64,000 nucleotides of DNA. Origin: Paenibacillus sp. yr247 (GTDB lineage: Bacteria; Bacillota; Bacilli; Paenibacillales; NBRC-103111). The DNA is taken from contig NZ_FNIF01000006.1 of NCBI RefSeq assembly GCF_900103825.1, positions 124,001 through 188,000 of the forward strand, given 5' to 3'. The translations under genes were made by a program, and so were the position numbers. Positions 53,698 through 61,907 of the stretch are shown here, piece after piece. The notes below the pieces were generated by a model. It was not told the origin of the DNA. It was given only the letters and a program-made list of their open reading frames with translations, and ran no database searches. How positions within the stretch are numbered: the first letter of the stretch is position 1; every line of letters begins with the position of its first letter.

Positions 53698-56241
53698 ATG
53701 GAAACAAGGATATCGACCCCAAAATGGTTTAAGGTTGCCCTGAGTGTGGCAATGACAGGAACTCTAGTATTTCCTTTGGTAGCAGCTCAGCCTGTCTATG
53801 CGGATCGAGGAATTGCTGATTTGTGGAAGTCGATCAAACCGCTAACAACTATTGCAAGCGCCATGAATACGGGGGCCCACCCGGATGACGAACACAGTGC
53901 AACGCTGGCCTATCTTTCCTTAGGAAAAGGTGTCAATACCTTCAGCGTTATTGCTAATCGTGGGGAAGGCGGGCAAAATGAAATAGGCAGCGAATTGGGG
54001 AACGCCTTAGGGATGATCAGAACTCGCGAATTGCAAGAAGCCTCGAAAGTTACCAATGTTACTTTAGGCATGCTGAGTGAAGAAATCAATGATGCAATTT
54101 TTGACTTCGGATTTTCCAAAAGTCCGGATGAAACATTGGCAAAGTGGGGTGATTCCGTAGTATACGAAAGATTAATTCGTAAAATACGTGAAATGCGTCC
54201 CGACGTCATCATTCCTGCATTCTTAAACGAGGAATCTACGCACGGGCATCATAGAGCCATCAACGTCATAACCGTTCGTGCGTTTAAGGACGCCGCCGAT
54301 CCGACAATATTTCCGGAACATCTCAAAAAGGGTCTTCAGCCTTGGCAAGTAAAGAAGCTTTATCTGCCGGCTGACAACAAAGATTACAACGTACTCGTTC
54401 CTACCGGCGATTACGATGAAATCTATGGGGCTTCTTACTTGCAGCTTGGGGAAGAATCCCGGTTTATGCATAAGAGCCAAGGTATGGGAAGGCTTTATGA
54501 TGAAGGTCCCTCGGGAAGCTACTACAAGCTAGGAGCAACAGCGACTACTGCAAAATCAGCGGATAAAGAAAAGGATTTCTTTGATGGCATAGCTTATTCT
54601 TTCGAAGATTTGGCCAAAGAGGTCGAAACGAAGGGCAAGGATAACAAAGTTACCAAAGATTTAAGATCCCTTCAAAAAGATGCGGATGAAGTGATTGCAG
54701 CCTATCCTAATTTTGCTAAAGTGACACGTGAAGTGCATGAAATGAAAGCAGATCTGCAAGCAGCTTTGACGGATGTAACTGCATCTGATTTGCAAGAAGT
54801 AACAAAAGAGGACCTCTTATATCGACTTCATGTCAAAGAGGAGCAGTTGAATAAAGCCAGTATGGAAGCTGCCTCTGTAGTTGCTAAAGTTAAGCCTGCT
54901 ACTGGCGAATTAGTAGCGGGTCAGACTACGAAGGTGGTTGTTACTGCCTATAGCGGCGGTTCAGTTGAATTAAACAAAATAAACATGAATCTGAATGTTC
55001 CTGAGGGCTGGACAGCGAAACCGACAGGTTCAGCAAGCTTTGATCAATTGAAGTACAATCAGACGGTTTCTACGACTTATGAGGTGACCATACCTAAAAA
55101 TGCTGCAGAGTTTAAGCCTTATGATGCTTCGATTCTAAGTGCAAATGTAACCTACGAAGCTTTTGGTACGTCAACCAAGCTTAAAGTAGTCCCACAAACT
55201 GCGGTTGCCATTCTTCCTGCGTATTCGATGTCTTTAAGTCCGAGCGCAACCGTATTGAATACACTGAAAAGCGATGAACCCGTTCCGGTGAAGGTTACGG
55301 TTCGCAATTATACGCCGGGTGCATCTAAAGCGTCGATTTCATTGAATGTACCCGAAGGATGGTCGGTTGAACCAGCAGTAGAAGAGCTAAGCTTCGCATC
55401 TAAGGGCGAGACAAAGTCTGTGTCGTTCTCGGTAAAAGCTTCTTCGGAAGTAGCAGTAGGTAAATACACAGTATCGGCGGTCGCTAAGAACGGGGACATC
55501 GTAAGTACAGAAGGAGCTCAAGTTATTGAATATCCGCACATCGGAAAAACATACCTGATTCAACCTGCGGAGCTAAAAATCCAGGCTTTCAATCTTTCTG
55601 TTCCTAAAAACCTGAAAGTGGGTTATGTATCCAGTGGATTTGACAACATTGATCAGTATTTACGTCAATTGGGCATAGATGTTGTTAAGCTGGAAGCGAA
55701 GGATATCCAGTTTGGAGATTTATCACAATACAATACTATTGTTCTCGGTATACGCGCCTATGCGTTCCGTCCGGAGTTAATCCCAAGCAACCAAAGATTG
55801 CTCAGCTATGTTGAAAATGGCGGGAACCTTGTTGTTCAATATCATAAGCCGGAAGACAAGTGGACTCCGAATCTGGCTCCATTCCCTATCAAGATTGGAG
55901 AACCGCTGATTAAATGGCGTGTAACGGATGAAAGCTCCAAAGTTACCATGTTGGCGCCTGACAGTCCTATGTTCAATACCCCTAACAAGATTACGGCTGA
56001 AGATTGGGATGGCTGGATTCAAGACCGTTCCGCGTACAATCCAGACCAATGGGGCAGCGAGTATACGGAGCTTATTTCTAACGGAGATCCAGGTGAAAAA
56101 GAATTTACAGGTACCTTCTTAACAGCACCTTATGGCAAAGGAATTTATACCTACAGTTCGCTGGTTTGGTATCGCGAAATTCCAAATCTTGTGCCTGGTT
56201 CCATCCGGTTGTTCGTCAATATGATTAGTCAAAAGCAGTAA
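53698..56241 (+). CDS. Exported PIG-L family deacetylase with NEW3-like domains
   Basis: An 847-residue protein. A signal peptide (VALSVAMTGTLVFPLVAAQP) sends it out of the cell. The PIG-L domain (about 50-260) shows GAHPDDEHSATLAYL (His61, Asp63, Asp64 region) and THGHHRAIN, the zinc-binding residues of GlcNAc deacetylases such as BshB and MshB. Residues 390-640 form two Ig-like NEW3-type domains (LNVPEGWTAKP and LNVPEGWSVEP); residues 640-847 resemble a ThuA/amidotransferase-like fold. It would deacylate a conjugate at the cell surface before uptake (inference). AGAGGAGGAG precedes the start. Confidence 0.87.
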   Translation: METRISTPKWFKVALSVAMTGTLVFPLVAAQPVYADRGIADLWKSIKPLTTIASAMNTGAHPDDEHSATLAYLSLGKGVNTFSVIANRGEGGQNEIGSELGNALGMIRTRELQEASKVTNVTLGMLSEEINDAIFDFGFSKSPDETLAKWGDSVVYERLIRKIREMRPDVIIPAFLNEESTHGHHRAINVITVRAFKDAADPTIFPEHLKKGLQPWQVKKLYLPADNKDYNVLVPTGDYDEIYGASYLQLGEESRFMHKSQGMGRLYDEGPSGSYYKLGATATTAKSADKEKDFFDGIAYSFEDLAKEVETKGKDNKVTKDLRSLQKDADEVIAAYPNFAKVTREVHEMKADLQAALTDVTASDLQEVTKEDLLYRLHVKEEQLNKASMEAASVVAKVKPATGELVAGQTTKVVVTAYSGGSVELNKINMNLNVPEGWTAKPTGSASFDQLKYNQTVSTTYEVTIPKNAAEFKPYDASILSANVTYEAFGTSTKLKVVPQTAVAILPAYSMSLSPSATVLNTLKSDEPVPVKVTVRNYTPGASKASISLNVPEGWSVEPAVEELSFASKGETKSVSFSVKASSEVAVGKYTVSAVAKNGDIVSTEGAQVIEYPHIGKTYLIQPAELKIQAFNLSVPKNLKVGYVSSGFDNIDQYLRQLGIDVVKLEAKDIQFGDLSQYNTIVLGIRAYAFRPELIPSNQRLLSYVENGGNLVVQYHKPEDKWTPNLAPFPIKIGEPLIKWRVTDESSKVTMLAPDSPMFNTPNKITAEDWDGWIQDRSAYNPDQWGSEYTELISNGDPGEKEFTGTFLTAPYGKGIYTYSSLVWYREIPNLVPGSIRLFVNMISQKQ

Positions 56242-56251
56242 CCAAGTCATT

Positions 56252-56274
56252 GGAGGACCCTCTAAGGGTCCTCT
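56252..56274 (+). promoter_or_regulatory. Intercistronic hairpin after the exported deacetylase gene
   Basis: GAGGACCC and GGGTCCTC pair over a five-base loop; only a weak TAACTTT tail follows. It may partly terminate or stabilise the transcript between the exported and the cytoplasmic enzymes. Confidence 0.5.
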
Positions 56275-56303
56275 AACTTTACCAAGATGGGGGATCAAGG
56301 GTC

Positions 56304-57086
56304 ATGAATATAATAAACGTTCACGGGCGAGATATCGATAGGTTTGTTGATGAGATTCAATTTGCGGTGGTTCCTTTAGGTTCTGTGGAATACCACGGCC
56401 CACACTCCCCATTGGGAACGGACATTATATTAGCAAATGGTTTTGCAGAACGGATTGATCCCGTACTCCGGCCTTTAGTATATCCTACGATTGCATACAC
56501 GGCTTGTCCCGGAAAAACCAAAGACTATTCAGGTACGTTATCTGTCCGTCCATCTGTCTTTATTGACTATTTGTCAGACATCGTAGAGGGGATTTGTCAG
56601 TTGGGTATACGGAATATCGTTTTGTTAAATGCCCATGATGCTAATATGGGTCCCTCCCGAACGGTTGCAGAGGCGGTTACTGGCAAATATAGAGATGCAA
56701 GCTTTCTTTTAATCAACTGGTGGCAGATGGCAACGATTCAATTTTCGGAGCAAGTGGGTATTTTTCAAGGAACAACGGGGAGAGGGCACGGTGGTCCCTA
56801 CGAAATGTCTGCCGTAAAAGTCTTTTGTCCGGAATTGGTTTCCGTACAGGAATCAGATTCGGAGTTAGATTCATGCCCTCCTTTATCTTCCTTGCCTTAT
56901 GTATTGGTGGAAGGGACGCCGCAAAACTGGGATGGCTATACAGGGAGAATCCAGCAGACTTCTCTGGAGGCGGGTCAATTCATTGTGGAAGAAGCTGTGA
57001 AAAATATGAATCTTTTAATAAAAAATTGGCTTGAAATGAGAAAAGGGAAAAACGGAGAGGATGATAGTCAGCATGGGATATCGTGA
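56304..57086 (+). CDS. Creatininase family metal-dependent amidohydrolase
   Basis: A 260-residue creatininase-fold protein. Glu29, His31 and Asp40 in GSVEYHGPHSPLGTD, then LLNAHDANMG near 113 and GRGHGGPYEMSA near 158, give the metal ligands. The family hydrolyses cyclic or linear amide bonds (creatinine, formamides, the MftE peptide), so it likely opens an amide of the imported compound. No signal peptide: cytoplasmic. Its last codons overlap the next gene by 14 bases, which ties the two products together. Confidence 0.88.
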   Translation: MNIINVHGRDIDRFVDEIQFAVVPLGSVEYHGPHSPLGTDIILANGFAERIDPVLRPLVYPTIAYTACPGKTKDYSGTLSVRPSVFIDYLSDIVEGICQLGIRNIVLLNAHDANMGPSRTVAEAVTGKYRDASFLLINWWQMATIQFSEQVGIFQGTTGRGHGGPYEMSAVKVFCPELVSVQESDSELDSCPPLSSLPYVLVEGTPQNWDGYTGRIQQTSLEAGQFIVEEAVKNMNLLIKNWLEMRKGKNGEDDSQHGIS

Positions 57087-58581
57087 AAATTTGATGAATA
57101 CGGAAGGAACCTCCTTTCCTGGCAAAACCTATACAGAAGTTGTATTGGAGCCCGCATTCAATGAAGCGAAGGAACATTTATTAGGCCCTATGATGGCAAT
57201 CAATAAGGCTCATTTAATCATGCTGGTGGAACAAGGCTTAATCACGGAAGAGGATGCCAAGCAAATAGCTAAAGCGATCCTAGGGATAAATCTGGAGGAA
57301 TTGCGCAGCTCCAGCTATACAGGACAATTTGAGGACCTATTTTTTCAAGTGGAGCACCAAATGCTGGAACTTGCAGGTGATGTTGCCGGCAATCTGCATC
57401 TGGCAAGAAGCCGAAATGACATGGGGATTTCTATCTATCGGATGGTACTGAGAGAGAAGCTTTTAACTACTCTTTCGTCTGCCCTTTATTTAAAGGAGCA
57501 CCTGCTTTTGTTTGCAGAGGATCATGTGGAGACGTTGATGATTGGATATACCCATACGCAACAAGCACAGCCTACGACAATGGCTCATTATATAATGGCA
57601 GTAGTAGACTCCTTAAATAGGGATATTCGACGTATGGTGGCGGCCTACAATAATTGTAATCGAAGCAGCATGGGCGCTGCGGCGCTGACGACATCGGGTT
57701 TTGCCGTTAGCCGTGAAAAAATGATGGAATTGTTGGCATTTGATGAGCTCATTGAGAACTCGTATGATGCGATAGGCGGAGCCGATTATCTGGGTGAAGT
57801 GGCTACGACGATTCAACTGGCTGCCATTAATTTAGGACGGGTTGTACAGGATTTTTTATTATGGTGTACGCAAGAATTTGCTGTATTAAAGGTAGCAGCC
57901 CCTTACGTTCAAATCAGCTCCATTATGCCTCAAAAAAGAAACCCTGTTTCATTAGAGCATATGCGTGCGTTATTATCTAGCTGCGTAGGAAATACTAACA
58001 CTGTTTTGACGATGATTCATAATACACCATTTGGGGATATTGTAGATACCGAAGACGATATGCAGCCATACGCATGGAAAAGCATGGAAATTATGGATAA
58101 AATGTATCGTCTGTTAGCTGCGGTCATCGGAACGATGGAAGTAAACAAAGAAGCTCTCCTCGAGCGCACAAAGAAAAGCTTTGCAACTATCACGGAGCTT
58201 GCGGATACATTAGTAAGAACGGATGATTTATCTTTTAGAAAGGCACATCATATTGTCAGCGGGGTTGTTAAAAAGGCGATATCCGAAGGACTGGCTGCCA
58301 ATGAGATTACCTTGCCTTTAGTTAATGAAATTGCTCAGCAAGTTATTAACCGGGATGTAACTTTACAGGAGGATATGCTTCGTAAGGCACTGGATCCTGT
58401 TCATTTTGTTACCATTCGTTCTTTACCAGGGGGGCCGAGTTCTAAAGAAATGAAGCGAATGATTGAAGACCGGAATAATCAGCGAGCGTCTCATCTTCAA
58501 TGGCTGCAAAAAGCTTGTGAGAAGAATCAACATGCTCTTGCACAGCTAGATAAAGTGATTCTTGAGTGGGGCGATGTCTGA
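57073..58581 (+). CDS. Argininosuccinate-lyase-like fumarase-superfamily enzyme
   Basis: About 502 residues. The superfamily signature SSIMPQKRNPVSLEHMR (Ser282-Ser283 in the mobile loop) and HLARSRNDM, YTHTQQAQPTTMAHY are close to ArgH but not equal (ArgH has HTGRSRND and YTHLQRAQP). No arginine genes are adjacent. The superfamily eliminates fumarate or related acids from C-N bonds; some ArgH-like enzymes cleave N-succinyl amines such as EDDS. ATG 57073 is preferred since GGAGAGG abuts ATG 57061. Its stop overlaps the kinase start as TGATG. It may split an N-succinyl- or similar conjugate. Confidence 0.82.
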   Translation: MGYRENLMNTEGTSFPGKTYTEVVLEPAFNEAKEHLLGPMMAINKAHLIMLVEQGLITEEDAKQIAKAILGINLEELRSSSYTGQFEDLFFQVEHQMLELAGDVAGNLHLARSRNDMGISIYRMVLREKLLTTLSSALYLKEHLLLFAEDHVETLMIGYTHTQQAQPTTMAHYIMAVVDSLNRDIRRMVAAYNNCNRSSMGAAALTTSGFAVSREKMMELLAFDELIENSYDAIGGADYLGEVATTIQLAAINLGRVVQDFLLWCTQEFAVLKVAAPYVQISSIMPQKRNPVSLEHMRALLSSCVGNTNTVLTMIHNTPFGDIVDTEDDMQPYAWKSMEIMDKMYRLLAAVIGTMEVNKEALLERTKKSFATITELADTLVRTDDLSFRKAHHIVSGVVKKAISEGLAANEITLPLVNEIAQQVINRDVTLQEDMLRKALDPVHFVTIRSLPGGPSSKEMKRMIEDRNNQRASHLQWLQKACEKNQHALAQLDKVILEWGDV

Positions 58582-59561
58582 TGGAAACTCTTAAAATTCC
58601 TTTACTTGCAATTGACGGGGGAGGCACCAAATGCTTTGCTGTATTCGTAGATTTAGAGGGCAATATGCTAGGGCAAGGAAAAGGTGGTTCTTGTAACTAT
58701 CAAGGAATCGGCAGGGACACAGCTGTAAGGGAATTAATTCATGGAATTCAAGAGGCGATTGTGGATTTAGGGCGAGGTTCTGAAGATTTCACGAAGTATT
58801 CGAACATTGAAATTGAGTGCGCCGTGTTTGGTCTTGCCGGATTGGATACAGCTTATGATCGGCAAATTATTATGGGTTTGGTGAACGAGGTTCTAGAGTA
58901 CTTGCATATTCAAGTGCAGCATTTAGTTGTGGATAATGACGGATTTGCAGCATTATTAGGGGCAACTGCTGGAGAGCCCGGTATACTCGTCATTGCCGGA
59001 ACTGGGTCTATCGTGTTCGGCATCAATGGGCAGGGGGAAACAGCGAGATCTGGTGGATGGGGACATCGGGTCGGTGATGAGGGAAGCGGCTATTGGATAG
59101 GCAAGCAAGCGGTGATGGCTATTCTTAAGGCATATGACGGGAGAAGTGAAACCACAAGAATGGGGAAGTGGATATTTCCCCACTTGGGTATCAACAATGA
59201 GGAAGAATTATTCAATTGGATATATAGTTCTGATTATTCAGTGGGGAAATTAAGTGAACTCTCTCGTTTAGTGAGCTTGGCCGCACTGGAGGGAGATAAC
59301 GTAGCAGAAACTATCCTTACTGCTGCCAGTAATGAATTATTTCTCTGTGTCCGTGCAGTAATAAAACAATTGAAGTTTGAAGATAAACCTTTTAAAATGA
59401 TCTTACAGGGTGGTGTTTTGCAAAACGAAGACCTTGTTGGTAATACATTAGTCCAAAAACTCATCGAATTCACCCCGTTGGTTCAATTGGAAACAGCAAA
59501 GAAAGAACCTATTTACGGTGTCATGGCAATGGGAATATCCTATCTCAAATCGACAGTTTAG
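58581..59561 (+). CDS. BadF/BadG-type kinase, N-acetylglucosamine kinase-like
   Basis: A 326-residue ASKHA-fold protein. LLAIDGGGTKCFAVFVD (phosphate 1 loop), VDNDGFAALLGA, IAGTGSIVFGI (phosphate 2) and GGWGHRVGDEGSGYWIG are those of eukaryotic-type GlcNAc kinases and BadF ATPases. It would phosphorylate GlcNAc or another amino sugar released by the upstream enzymes. ATG 58581 overlaps the lyase stop; an upstream start at 58566 is less likely. Between lyase and deacetylase genes, it supports an amino-sugar substrate. Confidence 0.87.
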   Translation: METLKIPLLAIDGGGTKCFAVFVDLEGNMLGQGKGGSCNYQGIGRDTAVRELIHGIQEAIVDLGRGSEDFTKYSNIEIECAVFGLAGLDTAYDRQIIMGLVNEVLEYLHIQVQHLVVDNDGFAALLGATAGEPGILVIAGTGSIVFGINGQGETARSGGWGHRVGDEGSGYWIGKQAVMAILKAYDGRSETTRMGKWIFPHLGINNEEELFNWIYSSDYSVGKLSELSRLVSLAALEGDNVAETILTAASNELFLCVRAVIKQLKFEDKPFKMILQGGVLQNEDLVGNTLVQKLIEFTPLVQLETAKKEPIYGVMAMGISYLKSTV

Positions 59562-59599
59562 GCCTTCGGTAGATATTGAAGGAAAGGTGTTGAAGGTGA

Positions 59600-60343
59600 T
59601 TGAAGAAGAAAATATTATTCGTATTTGCCCATCCTGACGATGAATCATTTGCGGCGGGTGGAACCATAGCTAAGCTTCATCACCTTGGACATGAGGTCTC
59701 TCTGGTTTGCGCTACATCGGGATGTAAGGGAAGATCTGGAGAGTTTCAATTTAACTCCCGAGAACAACTGATCATGCATCGTGAAGAAGAATTACGAGAA
59801 GCTAGTTCAATTCTGAGAATTTCTAATTTAATTTTATACCGTTTTGCTGATGGGACTTTAATTGAACAGGACATTGATTTGTTAGCGAATCAAATCAAAA
59901 CGACGATTTTAGACCTAATGCCTGATGTGATCCTGACGTTCCCTCCAGATGGGGTAACTGGGCATCCTGATCATATTGCCATTTCACGGGCTACAGAAAA
60001 GGCTGTCATTTCCGCGGAAGATGAGTATCCTTCATCTCAACTTCCAACGTTCTTTTATACGTCCATTCCTCAATATTACGACCATTGCCAGGACTCGGGG
60101 CCCAATAATAGGTGTCTCATCACAGGTAAAGTAGATATAAGCGGCTACCGAATCCAAAAGGGGCAGGCTTTACGAGCACATAAGAGTCAGGTGTACTCTT
60201 TAAATCGGGCTTACCCTGGCGTCATGCACGCAGATTACACAGTAATCGGTAACTATGAATACTACACATTGGTCCGTGCCAATGGGCAAGCTATACAGCC
60301 GACAACAGCTCTTAATGAACTACCGACAATAGATTTAGTATAA
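59600..60343 (+). CDS. Cytoplasmic PIG-L family deacetylase (BshB-like)
   Basis: A 247-residue PIG-L protein without signal peptide. FAHPDDESFAAGG (residues 9-21) and GHPDHIAIS near 125 carry the zinc ligands and catalytic Asp; ATSGCKGRSGEF lies between. BshB in bacillithiol synthesis deacetylates GlcNAc-malate, and this enzyme may do likewise with GlcNAc or GlcNAc-phosphate after import. TTG start at 59600, GGAAAGGTG ten bases upstream. It is the last gene of the operon; no clear terminator follows. Confidence 0.87.
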   Translation: MKKKILFVFAHPDDESFAAGGTIAKLHHLGHEVSLVCATSGCKGRSGEFQFNSREQLIMHREEELREASSILRISNLILYRFADGTLIEQDIDLLANQIKTTILDLMPDVILTFPPDGVTGHPDHIAISRATEKAVISAEDEYPSSQLPTFFYTSIPQYYDHCQDSGPNNRCLITGKVDISGYRIQKGQALRAHKSQVYSLNRAYPGVMHADYTVIGNYEYYTLVRANGQAIQPTTALNELPTIDLV

Positions 60344-60576
60344 AGGTTCTAGCATCTATAATAATATAAGGATAATCCTCTTTTTGAACTTACCCCAGTC
60401 AATTAGAAAATATTAGAATAAACCCATTAAAGAAGCCTGAGTCAAGTGTTCGACTGGATTTAGGTTGTTAGTTTTGCATAATATCAAACGTGGGAGTAGA
60501 ACTTGTAAACTGCCTATTTCATCCTCAGATTGAAATGAATTATGTTTTTTTGTATGGGCGGAACTCCTTTTTCCTT

Positions 60577-61119
60577 TTATTCGGTAGGAGAAGCATGTGT
60601 CCCTTTTCCCGAGATCAGCTTGCGGCATTTGTGGGATCCGCACTGGCAATGAAAACTTCTGAACAGTTTATCTTCTGTAGATTCGTAATCCATCGTAATA
60701 AAATCACCGGGCTTAATATCTTTAATTGCCCAAAATACTTGCTCTTCCATATCGACAGAGGTGTTGGGGTCACAGCAATGTAATATTTTACCCATAAAGT
60801 AGGGGTCTTCAATATATACTCCCTGTTTTTGTTGTAAAGTATAGAGGGTTTGATAATCCAGTAAGGTACCTTGAAAACGGAAAATGAGTTCTCCTTTGCG
60901 AAAAAACGTTTTTGCAATCACGCCTTCGCCATACTTTGGATTATAGTTGATAGCAAATATATCTTTGGTAGGTTCGTTCGGATGCTGGTCGAAATGGTCC
61001 GGGTAAAACCTGCCCTTATTCTCTGAAGATTGTTTGGCATTCAACGCGCTCAGGTAAGAAAAATTTATTAATGCTATCAGTGACTTGATCCTCTGAAAAA
61101 TCTTTGCAGCTAAATACAT
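60577..61119 (-). CDS. SET-domain protein-lysine methyltransferase-like
   Basis: A 180-residue protein. KYGEGVIAKTFFRKGELIF is the SET start; ILHCCDPNTSVD matches the NHSCDPN motif (with Leu for Asn), ITMDYEST matches the ELxxDY strand, and HCQCGSHKCRKLISG is a post-SET zinc motif (C-x-C-x4-C). SET enzymes move methyl from AdoMet to lysine; they are rare in bacteria. ATG 61119 has GGGAGGG nine bases before it, but this start lies 104 bases inside the preceding gene; a later TTG near 61044 has no ribosome site. It is not a chimera of neighbouring frames. Confidence 0.8.
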   Translation of the reverse strand: MYLAAKIFQRIKSLIALINFSYLSALNAKQSSENKGRFYPDHFDQHPNEPTKDIFAINYNPKYGEGVIAKTFFRKGELIFRFQGTLLDYQTLYTLQQKQGVYIEDPYFMGKILHCCDPNTSVDMEEQVFWAIKDIKPGDFITMDYESTEDKLFRSFHCQCGSHKCRKLISGKGTHASPTE

Positions 61120-61390
61120 CCAAATAACCCTCCCGATGCAGATCGTTAGTGTGTATAGTGATGCTGCTTGTATAAATTAACTGAACGCCCGATAATCCAA
61201 TTTCGTCGCCTTCACCGAAGCGAAAGCATTGACATCCGCCAAAAGCTACCATTTTGATTTCTTGCACCAACGCAGTAATAAATGTTTGAACCGCTTCTAT
61301 GCTTAAAATATGTTCATTGCAGTTTACAAGGTGGAACATAGCATGCTTGCCGTAACAAAGTTTCCCGTCATGAAGAATTCTTTTGTACAT
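61016..61390 (-). CDS. S-adenosylmethionine decarboxylase-like protein
   Basis: A 124-residue protein of SpeD-like form. GKHAMFHLVNCNEHILSIEA at the start, FRFGEGDEIGLSGVQLI, SSITIHTNDLHREGYLDVFS near residue 75 matching the ESH-x-SIHT-x-PE...DVFTC region of SpeD, where the pyruvoyl Ser follows Glu. Here TSS replaces ESH, and the WPE segment is changed, so self-cleavage and pyruvoyl formation are uncertain. AAGGAG precedes the ATG by eight bases. Its 3' end overlaps the SET gene by 104 bases. Confidence 0.78.
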   Translation of the reverse strand: MYKRILHDGKLCYGKHAMFHLVNCNEHILSIEAVQTFITALVQEIKMVAFGGCQCFRFGEGDEIGLSGVQLIYTSSITIHTNDLHREGYLDVFSCKDFSEDQVTDSINKFFLPERVECQTIFRE

Positions 61391-61504
61391 AGTGGATGCT
61401 CCTTTTCCTTTTTCAAGTTGATTTATTATATTGCGGAGTGCCCGTATTCGTTATCAAGATTTACTAAATATCTGCATAGCCGCACATTTCCGCGATGATG
61501 TGTG

Positions 61505-61830
61505 GAGGAAGCCAAGCAAGTGACTGTAGGCATTGATCGCACAGTACCCGTTGTCCGAATATCTGATCCATTTACAATCTGGCAAAACAGATCCGTTGAG
61601 CCTGCCTGTTCAGATCACGGATGCGTTAAGCGGCATAAGCAATAGCACCGTTCAACTGGATAAGACAATCACGGACAATCCAATCAAAGCCGCTCCTGCA
61701 GCTTTAGCCATTGGAAACCATGGGATCGAAATAACCGGGACGGATTTGGCCGGCAATGTAACGGCCAGTACGTATAAGGTGCAGATCGATACCAATCTCC
61801 GACATCGATTACTTCATTCAAAATGCCAGT
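61505..61830 (+). pseudogene. Fragment of a surface protein Ig-like repeat
   Basis: One frame gives EAKQVTVGIDRTVPVVRISD, and after a frame change LPVQITDALSGISNSTVQL and HGIEITGTDLAGNVTAST, the pattern of Ig-like repeats in large exported Paenibacillus proteins (D-x-LSGI ... G-x-H-x-I-x-ATD-x-AGN). No start codon or signal sequence survives and both ends are cut. Confidence 0.65.
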
Positions 61831-61844
61831 AAATAACCGTAAGA

Positions 61845-61893
61845 AAAAGGGACTGTCCTCAAGTAGATTTATCTACTTTGGGGACAGCCCTTT
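61845..61893 (-). terminator. Terminator of the two-component operon
   Basis: AAAGGGACTGTCC and TCAAGTAGAT pair with ATCTACTT and GGGGACAGCCCTTT across a two-base loop, a very long stem. On the minus strand it ends in CCCTTTTTC, 15 bases after the sensor kinase stop; T runs also exist on the plus side. Confidence 0.85.
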
Positions 61894-61907
61894 GTTTTTA
61901 ATCATGC

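Noticed and set aside
57073-58581. True argininosuccinate lyase of arginine synthesis
   Set aside because: The HTGRSRND and YTHLQ motifs are altered, argG is absent, and the gene overlaps hydrolase and kinase genes.
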